Source: Gammaproteobacteria bacterium (GTDB lineage Bacteria; Pseudomonadota; Gammaproteobacteria; HTCC5015). From it: DNA of 64,000 nt. The position numbers and the translations under genes are program-made. Below, piece by piece: positions 11,451-20,005 of this stretch (position 1 is its first letter; each line of letters opens with the position of its first letter). Below the pieces are notes generated by a model. The model did not search any database. It was not told the origin of the DNA and saw only the letters and a program-made list of their open reading frames with translations. Location: the NCBI GenBank assembly GCA_013817245.1, contig JACDDA010000003.1, forward strand, positions 62,001-126,000. The letters are read 5' to 3'.

Positions 11451-12617
11451 TTACATCACACGCAGCGTTAACACACCGCTGATTTTTTGGATTTGCGCTA
11501 AAATTTCTTCGCTTAATTCTGAGCTCACATCCATTAACGTATAAGCAACATCGCCACGTGACTCATTTACCATGCGCACAATATTAATATTACTTGCGCC
11601 TAATACGCGCGAAATTTGGCTTACCATGTCAGGACGATTTTCATTGACTACTGATAAACGCTGCTCTGCGGCACGCGGTAATTGTACGGTAGGAAAATTC
11701 ACCGAATTTTTAATATTGCCATTTTCTAAAAACTCGCGAACTTGATCGGCTACCATGATGGCGCAATTTTCTTCCGCTTCTTCGGTAGAGGCACCTAAAT
11801 GTGGCAATGTAATAACGCGATCATTACCAATTAATTCTTTGCTAGGAAAATCAGAAATGTACGCATACACCTTGCCGGATTTCAAACCTTCCAAAACAGC
11901 TTCGTCATTCACAATGTTTTCGCGCGCAAAATTCAATATCACGACACCGTCTTTCATATTGCGCAGACGTTCGGCGTTTAACATATTGCGAGTAGCGTCC
12001 ATCAAAGGTACATGGAACGTAACGAAATCGGATTGCTGCAAAACGTCATCTACACTGGTGGCACGTTTTATATCTGACGATAACATCCACGCATTTTGCA
12101 CAGTAACAGCGGGATCATAACCAATAACATTCATTCCCAATGCACGCGCAGCATTCGCCACCAATACACCTATCGCACCTAAGCCGATTACACCTAAAGT
12201 GCGGCCTGGTAATTCAAAGCCGGCAAATTTCTTTTTGCCTTCTTCGACATCTTTATTTATTTTAGCGTCATCACCTTCTAACTTTTGCGTATAGGCCCAT
12301 GCTTGGCAAATATTGCGACACGCTAAGAACATCCCGGTTAATACCAATTCTTTTACCGCATTTGCATTGGCGCCTGGCGCATTAAATACCACAATGCCTT
12401 TTTTGCTCATTTCTTCAACAGGAATATTGTTAACGCCGGCGCCGGCACGACCAATCGCTTTTAAATTAGCGCCAACGGCAAAACCCTGCATTTTAAAAGA
12501 ACGCACTAAAATAGCGTCGGGGTCTTTAATTTCATCAGAGATTTCGTATTGACCACGTGGCAAACGATCTAAACCTTTAGACGAAATATTATTCAAAGTT
12601 AAAATTTTCTGTTTCAT
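11451..12617 (-). CDS. serA: D-3-phosphoglycerate dehydrogenase
   Basis: SerA catalyses the first committed step of serine synthesis. The 388-residue protein has the NAD-binding TLGVIGLGAIGVLVANAA, the catalytic Arg in NFARENIVND, and the Glu/His pair toward LPHLGASTEEAEE. It ends with an ACT domain (about 315-388) that may bind serine. It is about 20 residues shorter than the E. coli enzyme, mostly at the N-terminus. It lies between serC and pheA, so two consecutive serine-pathway genes sit ahead of the aromatic genes. Confidence 0.96.
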   Translation of the reverse strand: MKQKILTLNNISSKGLDRLPRGQYEISDEIKDPDAILVRSFKMQGFAVGANLKAIGRAGAGVNNIPVEEMSKKGIVVFNAPGANANAVKELVLTGMFLACRNICQAWAYTQKLEGDDAKINKDVEEGKKKFAGFELPGRTLGVIGLGAIGVLVANAARALGMNVIGYDPAVTVQNAWMLSSDIKRATSVDDVLQQSDFVTFHVPLMDATRNMLNAERLRNMKDGVVILNFARENIVNDEAVLEGLKSGKVYAYISDFPSKELIGNDRVITLPHLGASTEEAEENCAIMVADQVREFLENGNIKNSVNFPTVQLPRAAEQRLSVVNENRPDMVSQISRVLGASNINIVRMVNESRGDVAYTLMDVSSELSEEILAQIQKISGVLTLRVM

Positions 12618-12649
12618 AACAACTCGTTAAATTAAATAAGTAATAAAAA

Positions 12650-13732
12650 TTAAGCGTTAGTTTTTTCAAATTCGCGCATAAACTCAATCAGCGTATCCAC
12701 ACCGGCTTCGGGCATTGCATTGTAAATACTGGCGCGCATGCCGCCCACTGAACGATGACCTTGCAAAGTCGTTAAACCACGCGCTTCCGCTTCTTTCAAA
12801 AACGTTTTGTCTAATTCCGCATTTGCCAATACAAAAGGCACATTCATCCACGAACGACTCGCAACTTCTACGGGATTACTATAAAAACTGGATTGATCAA
12901 TCGCGGCATATAACTTCTGCGCTTTGCGCTGATTGATGTCAGCCATTTTTTGCAAACCGCCTTGCGCTTTTAACCATTTAAAAACCAAACCTGCTAAATA
13001 CCAAGCATACGTCGGCGGCGTATTGCTCATGGAATCGGCTTCTGCCAACGTTTTATAATCAAACAAAGAAGGTGACGGTTTAATAACATCGCCCATCAAA
13101 TCTTCACGCACGATCACAACGACCAAACCCGCCGGGCCGATATTTTTTTGCGCGCCTGCGTAAATCAAACCAAACTTAGAAACATCAATCGGCCGCGATA
13201 AAATCGTTGAAGACATATCCGCCACTAAAGGCATGTCGCCAACGTCAGGCGTCCAATGAAACTCTACGCCACCAATGGTTTCATTCGGCGTGTAATGTAA
13301 ATACGCAGCGTCTTTATTTAGCTTCCACGTATTAAACGCCGGTATGCTGGTGTAGTTAGTCGCTTCCGCATTCGCAACAACATTCACATCGCAATAACGC
13401 TTCGCTTCTTTAATAGCTTTTTCCGACCATTGACCTGTATGCACATAATCAGCCGTTTTTTTGCCGCGCAACAAATTAGAAGGAATCGCCGCGAACTGTA
13501 AAGTTGCGCCGCCTTGTAAAAACAATACTTTGTAATTCTTAGGAACATTCAACAAATCACGCAAATCTTGTTCGGCTTCTGCGGCAACAGAAATGAATTC
13601 TTTGCCGCGATGACTTAATTCCATAATAGAAGCGCCACTGCCGTGCCAATCTACCATTTCATTAGCCGCTTGCTGCAACACTGCTTCCGGCAATACTGCC
13701 GGACCTGCACTAAAGTTATATACGCGTTTCAT
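12650..13732 (-). CDS. serC: Phosphoserine aminotransferase
   Basis: This PLP enzyme of the serine pathway also acts in pyridoxal phosphate synthesis. At 360 aa it is full length. It begins [15 protein letters not shown] and carries [11 protein letters not shown], the PLP lysine in [13 protein letters not shown], and the C-terminal [15 protein letters not shown]. It follows gyrA by 36 bases on the same strand and precedes serA. Confidence 0.97.
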   Translation of the reverse strand: MKRVYNFSAGPAVLPEAVLQQAANEMVDWHGSGASIMELSHRGKEFISVAAEAEQDLRDLLNVPKNYKVLFLQGGATLQFAAIPSNLLRGKKTADYVHTGQWSEKAIKEAKRYCDVNVVANAEATNYTSIPAFNTWKLNKDAAYLHYTPNETIGGVEFHWTPDVGDMPLVADMSSTILSRPIDVSKFGLIYAGAQKNIGPAGLVVVIVREDLMGDVIKPSPSLFDYKTLAEADSMSNTPPTYAWYLAGLVFKWLKAQGGLQKMADINQRKAQKLYAAIDQSSFYSNPVEVASRSWMNVPFVLANAELDKTFLKEAEARGLTTLQGHRSVGGMRASIYNAMPEAGVDTLIEFMREFEKTNA

Positions 13733-13768
13733 TCACTTACACCTCAAAAATAAAAATCTTCCAGCGGG

Positions 13769-16414
13769 TTATTCTGCTTCACCGCTATCATCGGCAACCA
13801 ATTCGTCGTCGATAATCTTGTCATCATTCATCGTTGCATCCACAGGACTCGCATCCGCAACCATTAATTCATCGGCTTCTTCGTCACCTGTATCCATAAT
13901 ACGTTCGATCTCAACTAATTTTTCGCCTTCATCTAAACGAATCAAACGTACGCCTTGTGTGTTACGACCCATTTGCGAAATATCAGTTACTGGCGTTCTC
14001 ACTAACACACCACCATTAGAAATCAACATCGCTTGATGTTCTGGTTTAACCGAGACGGCGCCAATCACTGCGCCATTACGTTCAGTGGTTTGAATTGAAA
14101 CCACGCCTTGGCCGCCACGACCTTGCAATGGATAATCTTCTACTGGTGTACGTTTGCCGTAACCATTTTCAGTCGCGCACAATACATCCGCACCCGGCTC
14201 AGCAACTAACAAAGCAATCACCTGTTGATTATCGCCAATGCGAATACCACGCACACCTGCTGCGGTTCTACCCATCGAACGCGCATCGGTTTCATTAAAT
14301 TTAATCGCCTTACCGGTGCTAGAACACAAAATAATTTCTTGTTTACCGTCGGTTAACGCCACACCAATTAATTGATCGCCTTCGCGAATATCAATTGCGC
14401 GAATACCACTATTACGCGGCCGCGAAAAATCTGATAACGGCGTGCGTTTTACCGTGCCATTACTGGTTGCCATAAAGATGAATTGATCTTCGGGGAATTC
14501 ACGCACCGCTAACATCGCATTAATACGTTCGTCCGCTTCTAATGGCAATAAATTCACCATTGGCTTACCGCGTGCAGAACGACCTGCGACCGGCAACTCA
14601 TACACTTTTTTCCAATACAATTTACCGGCACTAGAGAAACACAACAATGTGTCATGTGTGCTCGCTACAAATAACTTATCAATAAAATCTTCTTCTTTCA
14701 TCGCCGTAGCCGCTTTACCGCGGCCACCGCGTCGTTGGGTGCGATAATCAGACAACGGTTGCGCTTTGGCATAACCGGCGTGTGATAAGGTCACCACGAC
14801 TTGATCTTCAGTAATTAAATCTTCAACGGTTAAATCTGTTTGATTGATTTGAATTTCAGTCCGACGTTCATCACCGTATTCAGCGACCAACGCTAACAAC
14901 TCATCACGGATAACCTGCATTAGACGTTCCGGATTCGATAAAATATCCAACAAATCACGAATGCGTTCTAGCAACACACCGTATTCTTCTAAAATTTTAT
15001 CTTGCTCAAGTCCTGTCAAACGATGCAAACGCAAATCTAAAATCGCTTGCGCTTGAGTTTCTGACAAATGATAACCCGCGGCAGTCAAACCATATTTTGC
15101 GGCTAAATCATCAGGCCGCGATACGTCCGCGCCAGCACGACTGAGCATTTCGCTGACCATGCCTGAACGCCAGGTTTTTGTTACCAGCGCTTCTTTCGCA
15201 GCAGCCGGACTATTAGACGATTTAATTAAAGCGATAATTTCATCGATATTAACTAATGCAACCGCCAAACCTTCTAAGGTATGCACACGTTCGCGTGCTT
15301 TGCGTAATTCAAACAAAGTACGGCGTGTAACTACTTCACGCCGATGCTTAACAAAGGCTTGTAAAATTTCTTTTAAATTTAATAATTTTGGTTGGCCATC
15401 AACCAGCGCCACCATGTTGATACCGAATACGGTTTGCAACTGGGTATGCGCATATAAATTATTTAAAATAACTTCGCCGACTTCACCGCGCCGTAATTCA
15501 ATCACCACGCGCATGCCGTGTTTATCTGATTCATCGCGAATTTCAGTAATGCCTTCCACTTTCTTTTCACGAACCAGATCGGCAATTTTTTCTAACAAAC
15601 GAGCTTTATTAACTTGATACGGCAATTCAATAATAACAATGCGTTCTTTGCCGGTTTTTTCGTCTTTTTCAATCGCAGAACGCGCACGTACTTGCACGCG
15701 ACCACGACCCGTGCGATACGCTTGGCGAATGCCGCTAGCACCATTAATAATGGCGGCCGTAGGAAAATCCGGGCCCGAAACGTATTCCATTAACTGACCA
15801 ATATCTAAAGCAGGATCATCAATCAATGCAATGCAAGCACTGACAATTTCGCGCAAATTATGCGGCGGAATATTGGTCGCCATGCCCACCGCGATACCGG
15901 AGGAACCATTCACTAATAGATTAGGTACGCGTGCAGGAAATACCACGGGCTCACGTTCTGAGCCGTCATAGTTTTCAACGAAGTTAACGGTGTCTTTATC
16001 AAGATCAGCCAACATTTCATGCGTTAGTTTTGCCATACGCACTTCGGTATAACGCATTGCCGCGGGTGCGTCGCCGTCTACTGAACCAAAGTTACCTTGG
16101 CCATCGACCAACATGTAACGCATGGAAAAGGGTTGCGCCATCCGTACCATGGCTTCATACACTGCCGAGTCACCGTGCGGATGGTATTTACCAATCACGT
16201 CACCGACAACCCGGGCGGATTTTTTATACGCTTTGTTGTAATCGTTACCCAACTCGCTCATCGCATATAAAACGCGACGATGCACCGGCTTTAAGCCATC
16301 GCGCACATCAGGTAAAGCGCGTCCCACGATCACGCTCATGGCGTAGTCCAAATAGGACTGCCGCATTTCATCTTCTAAATTTATTGGGAAGAGTTCTTTT
16401 GCAAAATCAACCAT
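13769..16414 (-). CDS. gyrA: DNA gyrase subunit A
   Basis: GyrA is the DNA breakage-reunion subunit of gyrase. The numbering matches E. coli through the catalytic region. The active-site tyrosine is Tyr122 in [10 protein letters not shown], and the quinolone region reads [13 protein letters not shown] with Ser83 and Glu87, where E. coli has Asp87. The beta-pinwheel C-terminal domain is present, including the GyrA-box [10 protein letters not shown] that wraps DNA. An acidic tail ends the 881-residue protein. The 192 bases upstream must contain its promoter; I see no unambiguous -35/-10 pair there. Confidence 0.98.
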   Translation of the reverse strand: MVDFAKELFPINLEDEMRQSYLDYAMSVIVGRALPDVRDGLKPVHRRVLYAMSELGNDYNKAYKKSARVVGDVIGKYHPHGDSAVYEAMVRMAQPFSMRYMLVDGQGNFGSVDGDAPAAMRYTEVRMAKLTHEMLADLDKDTVNFVENYDGSEREPVVFPARVPNLLVNGSSGIAVGMATNIPPHNLREIVSACIALIDDPALDIGQLMEYVSGPDFPTAAIINGASGIRQAYRTGRGRVQVRARSAIEKDEKTGKERIVIIELPYQVNKARLLEKIADLVREKKVEGITEIRDESDKHGMRVVIELRRGEVGEVILNNLYAHTQLQTVFGINMVALVDGQPKLLNLKEILQAFVKHRREVVTRRTLFELRKARERVHTLEGLAVALVNIDEIIALIKSSNSPAAAKEALVTKTWRSGMVSEMLSRAGADVSRPDDLAAKYGLTAAGYHLSETQAQAILDLRLHRLTGLEQDKILEEYGVLLERIRDLLDILSNPERLMQVIRDELLALVAEYGDERRTEIQINQTDLTVEDLITEDQVVVTLSHAGYAKAQPLSDYRTQRRGGRGKAATAMKEEDFIDKLFVASTHDTLLCFSSAGKLYWKKVYELPVAGRSARGKPMVNLLPLEADERINAMLAVREFPEDQFIFMATSNGTVKRTPLSDFSRPRNSGIRAIDIREGDQLIGVALTDGKQEIILCSSTGKAIKFNETDARSMGRTAAGVRGIRIGDNQQVIALLVAEPGADVLCATENGYGKRTPVEDYPLQGRGGQGVVSIQTTERNGAVIGAVSVKPEHQAMLISNGGVLVRTPVTDISQMGRNTQGVRLIRLDEGEKLVEIERIMDTGDEEADELMVADASPVDATMNDDKIIDDELVADDSGEAE

Positions 16415-16606
16415 GTATCGCCAAGCCCACGTCTAACGAACTAAAAAAACGGAGAAAAAAACCCGAACACAAAACAGGCGCAACTTTACCACAGCTTGGG
16501 GGGGTACGGGAGACGCTTAAGCCCCTGAAAAGACCTTATATAGCGGCTGACTTTGAGTTTTTTAGCAAAGCACGTTTTTTATTTCGGCCGAAGCCGCCGG
16601 TTGCGC

Positions 16607-18178
16607 TCAGGAACTACACGACAACATCGAACAACCCGCCTTATGTCGCGCCCAATCGGGACGTTTTGCACTAAAGGCAGCACGGTCTGTTTGTTCATTA
16701 TAAGGATGGCGCAGCACCGCTAACAATTCCTCGATCATCGTCACATCACCCTGCTCGGCCAACTCGATGGCCTGTTGCGCCAAATAATTACGCAACACAA
16801 AACGAGGATTAACGCGATTCATGCGTGCTGCGCGCGTTATCAACGCATCGGGTTCTGCGCGTAAACGTAGGGCGTATCGCTGCAACCACTCGGTAAACGG
16901 CGCAGCAAATTTTTGGTACAAATCATCACGGTAAAATGCGGGTTGAATAGTCGCTAACTGCGGTGCAGCACTATCTATAGTCGCTAAGCACCGAAAAAAT
17001 TCCGTCATATCCACTTCGGCTGACTGCATCAAATCAAACACCGCTTCTACTAATGCGGCATCTTCTGCTTGCCAGGTTAGTAAACCAAACTTCGCTGCCC
17101 ACATGCTAGTAAACGCTTGCGCATACACTTCATCAAAATGTTCTAAGCCCGCTGCGAATATCGCCTCATCTTTTACCAAAGCATTTAAAGCCGCCGCTAA
17201 ACATTGCAAATTCCACTGCGCAATGTGCGGCTGCCGCCCAAAACAATAACGCTTACCTGACGCATCCGTCGTGTTAGGTGTCCAGCCAAAATCAAAATTA
17301 TCGACCCAACCATACGGGCCATAATCAATCGTTAAACCTAAGATCGACATATTGTCGGTATTCATCACGCCATGCACAAAACCCACACGCATCCATTCCA
17401 CCACCATGCGCGCAGTGCGTGCGCAGATTTCTTTAAACCATGGTTCAATTTTATTATCGTGTTCATTAGGGTGCAGATTTTTTAAATGCGGAAAATCGCG
17501 ATCAATCGTGAAATCAACTAACTGCTGCAAAATATCTAATTCGCCACGCTGCGCAAAAATTTCAAAATGGCCAAAACGAATAAACGATGGCGCAACGCGA
17601 CACACAATCGCACCCTGCTCCGCGTGCGGATGGCCATCGTAAAACATATCGCGCATCACATCATCACCCGTTGCAACTAAACTTAATGCACGCGTCGTCG
17701 GCACACCTAAATGAAACATCGCCTCACTGCATAAAAATTCGCGAAGAGATGAACGCAACACCGCGCGACCGTCAGAGTTACGCGAATACGGCGTAGGCCC
17801 CGCGCCTTTTAATTGCAACTCATAACGCTCACCGCGTTGATTAAGTACTTCACCTAAATAAATCGCACGACCATCACCTAATTGCCCCGCCCAATGACCA
17901 AACTGATGACCGCCATAACACGTCGCGTAGGTTTGCATGCCAGGTAATAATTCATTACCCGCAAACACCGCCGCAAAATTATTCGCACGAATATCTGTTT
18001 CTTTTAAATCCAACAACTGCGCAACTTCCGGTGAATGCGCCAACAAACGTGGCGCAGCGACAGGCGTCGGCGCAACCGCAGACCAACACACGCCTTTCAC
18101 TTGACGTGAACGCGCGCTGTTTTCTACATCGCCGGGCAATTCTTGAATAAAGCGATTATCGAATTTTAAATCGAGCAT
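16607..18178 (-). CDS. selO: Protein adenylyltransferase SelO (YdiU)
   Basis: SelO is a pseudokinase-fold enzyme that transfers AMP to Ser/Thr/Tyr of proteins, linked to redox stress in E. coli. Conserved segments are CYGGHQFGHWAGQLGDGRA, GAGPTPYSRNSDGRAVLRSS and the metal-binding TDNMSILG followed by DYGPYGW. The C-terminus is CSS, the position where eukaryotic SelO carries selenocysteine. At 523 aa it is slightly longer than E. coli YdiU. AGGA lies six bases before the ATG. It stands alone between gyrA and a repeat-rich 308-bp spacer. Confidence 0.95.
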   Translation of the reverse strand: MLDLKFDNRFIQELPGDVENSARSRQVKGVCWSAVAPTPVAAPRLLAHSPEVAQLLDLKETDIRANNFAAVFAGNELLPGMQTYATCYGGHQFGHWAGQLGDGRAIYLGEVLNQRGERYELQLKGAGPTPYSRNSDGRAVLRSSLREFLCSEAMFHLGVPTTRALSLVATGDDVMRDMFYDGHPHAEQGAIVCRVAPSFIRFGHFEIFAQRGELDILQQLVDFTIDRDFPHLKNLHPNEHDNKIEPWFKEICARTARMVVEWMRVGFVHGVMNTDNMSILGLTIDYGPYGWVDNFDFGWTPNTTDASGKRYCFGRQPHIAQWNLQCLAAALNALVKDEAIFAAGLEHFDEVYAQAFTSMWAAKFGLLTWQAEDAALVEAVFDLMQSAEVDMTEFFRCLATIDSAAPQLATIQPAFYRDDLYQKFAAPFTEWLQRYALRLRAEPDALITRAARMNRVNPRFVLRNYLAQQAIELAEQGDVTMIEELLAVLRHPYNEQTDRAAFSAKRPDWARHKAGCSMLSCSS

Positions 18179-18229
18179 GAATTTTCCTGAAACTTAACTG
18201 CTGCTTAAATTTACGTGACAGATTATTTG

Positions 18230-18333
18230 CGGATCAAGCGAGTCTGATCTCATTGATCAATCCTTAAGTGGGCTAACACAACCCCTTTCGAAGTGCTCGT
18301 TAAAGCAGGGTAAGTTCAGACTCGATTGATCCG
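18230..18333. repeat. 104-bp element bounded by 18-bp inverted repeats
   Basis: In the 308-bp spacer between mtnA and selO, CGGATCAAGCGAGTCTGA (18230-18247) and its inverted copy TCAGACTCGATTGATCCG (18316-18333) match at 17 of 18 positions and enclose 68 bases. TTATT occurs two bases outside the left arm and directly outside the right arm, which could be a degraded target duplication. It could be a MITE-like remnant or a structured leader of selO. No coding sequence is seen inside it. Confidence 0.5.
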
Positions 18334-18336
18334 TTA

Positions 18337-18361
18337 TTAAATCGCTAGAAGCCCGATTTAA
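18337..18361. repeat. Short inverted repeat beside the 104-bp element
   Basis: TTAAATCG (18337-18344) and CGATTTAA (18354-18361) are perfect 8-base arms around a 9-base loop. There is no adjacent T-run, so it is not a classical terminator. Confidence 0.4.
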
Positions 18362-18432
18362 CCAAAATTCGTTTTGCATAATTATGTCCTTGTTTAGTAC
18401 ATTAAACTTGAAGCTGTTCATTCAATAGTGCA

Positions 18433-18469
18433 ATGGATCTTGGAGCATGGACATGCTTGATGCATCCAT
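18433..18469. repeat. Imperfect hairpin downstream of mtnA
   Basis: The nested arms are ATGGAT/ATCCAT (18433-18438, 18464-18469) and AGCATG/CATGCT (18444-18449, 18452-18457), with mismatches between them. They lie just past the mtnA stop codon. It could slow transcription or stabilise the mRNA end. No T-run follows. Confidence 0.35.
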
Positions 18470-18486
18470 ACGTTAATAAATATTAT

Positions 18487-19551
18487 TTAATTTAATATCG
18501 CCGCTAGTTTTCCTAAAGCTGGTTTTTCAATCACACCTCGTTCGGTGACTAATACATCAATAAGTTCTGCTGGCGTAATATCAAACACTGGATTCCATGC
18601 ATTAATGTTTTCTGCGTCAATGAGATGCCCATTCAAAGTTAATATTTCGGTGTTGCTGCGTTCTTCTATGTGAATTTGTGCGCCTGACGTTAACGACAAA
18701 TCCACTGTGGATGATGGCGCGACTACCATGACTTTTACACCATGATGTTTTGCTAGTACTGCTAAACTATAAGTGCCGATTTTATTCGCGACATCGCCAT
18801 TCGCGGTGATGCGATCAGCGCCGACAATAATCCAATCGACTTTTTTTTGTTGCATTAAACTTGCGGCGGCGCCTTCGCAGATTAATGTGACAGGAATATT
18901 ATCGCGACTTAATTCCCATGCGGTTAAACGTGAGCCTTGTAACCACGGTCGCGTTTCATCTGCGTAGAGCGCACCGATTTTGCCAGCGCGATGTGCAGTA
19001 CGAATCACGCCAAGCGCGGTGCCATGTCCGGCAGTGGCAAGTGATCCTGTATTGCAATGCGTTAATACGCCACATTGATCATTTAAATACGCGGCACCCC
19101 ACTCGGCCATGCGGTAATTCGCAGCTAAATCTTCGGCTTCAATATTACGCGCTGCATTTTCTAATAATTGCAACACATCGGGTGCATTGATATTTTCAAG
19201 AATGCATTGTTGCATGCGTGTGACTGCCCATTGCAAATTAACCGCGGTAGGTCGCGCCGCGACTAATTGGATTAAATCGGCTTGAATGAGCTGCGTCCAC
19301 GTTTGTGGGTTTTGTGCATAACGTTGTTGCGCGGCAAGCACGACGGCATACGCGGCGCAAATGCCAATAGCAGGTGCACCGCGCACACGCATGTCATGAA
19401 TAGCGGCCGCTACTGCTGGTAGATCTGATAATGTTTCCCAGATCTCTGCTTGTGGCAAACGCCGTTGATCTAATAAAAGCAAATGATCGTGGCGCCACAC
19501 AAACGCGCGAACATCGTTTTTGACATTAGTATTATTTAAGCTTGCATTCAT
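18487..19551 (-). CDS. mtnA: Methylthioribose-1-phosphate isomerase
   Basis: MtnA converts 5-methylthioribose-1-phosphate to methylthioribulose-1-phosphate in methionine salvage. The 354-residue protein has RVRGAPAIGICAAY, the catalytic Cys in THCNTGSLATAGHGTALG, and the Asp in IIVGADRITANGDVANKIG, which separate MtnA from eIF2B subunits. In Pseudomonas it lies next to gyrA and mtaD. Here selO separates it from gyrA, and an 11.5-kb block separates it from mtaD. The start faces a small divergent gene across about 60 bases. Confidence 0.95.
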   Translation of the reverse strand: MNASLNNTNVKNDVRAFVWRHDHLLLLDQRRLPQAEIWETLSDLPAVAAAIHDMRVRGAPAIGICAAYAVVLAAQQRYAQNPQTWTQLIQADLIQLVAARPTAVNLQWAVTRMQQCILENINAPDVLQLLENAARNIEAEDLAANYRMAEWGAAYLNDQCGVLTHCNTGSLATAGHGTALGVIRTAHRAGKIGALYADETRPWLQGSRLTAWELSRDNIPVTLICEGAAASLMQQKKVDWIIVGADRITANGDVANKIGTYSLAVLAKHHGVKVMVVAPSSTVDLSLTSGAQIHIEERSNTEILTLNGHLIDAENINAWNPVFDITPAELIDVLVTERGVIEKPALGKLAAILN

Positions 19552-19615
19552 TACAGCGCACTCGTTAAGCTAGATGCCCCCACTATACCAAAATCACTGT
19601 ATCCATCACTATGGG

Positions 19616-20005
19616 ATGAAAGCCATGCAGGGCTATTTTCTAGGCGCATCTTTAATATTATTAGCAAGCACTGCCTCGTCTGCAGTAGAAACGCCGTCGA
19701 TCACAATGCCGGTGGTAGCAAGTGCGTGTCAACTGCCTAAATCACCTACGATTCCTGATGGTAGCCATGCTACTGACGCTCAATTAGAAGACGCAATAAT
19801 CCGTATTAAATCTTTTCAAGCGGATTTAATGGATTACCGTCAATGTTTACAAAAAGAAGAAACCGCTTTTGGTGAAGCGCTGAACGCTGCGCAAAAAGAT
19901 TATATCGCTCAGTTATATAACTCCTCAGTAGATACTGAAGCGTCAATCGCCGCTAATTTCAACGCGCAAATTAAGATTTTCCGCGAAACGCAGGTTGTAA
20001 AATAA
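19616..20005 (+). CDS. Small exported protein of unknown function
   Basis: I do not recognise this gene. From the ATG at 19616 it encodes 129 residues. A signal peptide runs to about residue 24 (LILLASTASSA). A region with a lone Cys (VVASACQLPK) follows, then a charged helical segment containing a second Cys (DYRQCLQKEE). Two cysteines in an exported protein could form a disulfide. The frame is open back to 19574, and a later ATG at 19625 is also possible. It overlaps the convergent sensor kinase by 35 bases at its 3' end. Codon use resembles the neighbours. Confidence 0.6.
   Translation: MKAMQGYFLGASLILLASTASSAVETPSITMPVVASACQLPKSPTIPDGSHATDAQLEDAIIRIKSFQADLMDYRQCLQKEETAFGEALNAAQKDYIAQLYNSSVDTEASIAANFNAQIKIFRETQVVK

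Noticed and set aside
19552-19615. Possible SAM riboswitch before mtnA
   Set aside because: The spacer to the divergent small gene is only about 60 bases and shows none of the conserved SAM aptamer blocks seen at metZ.
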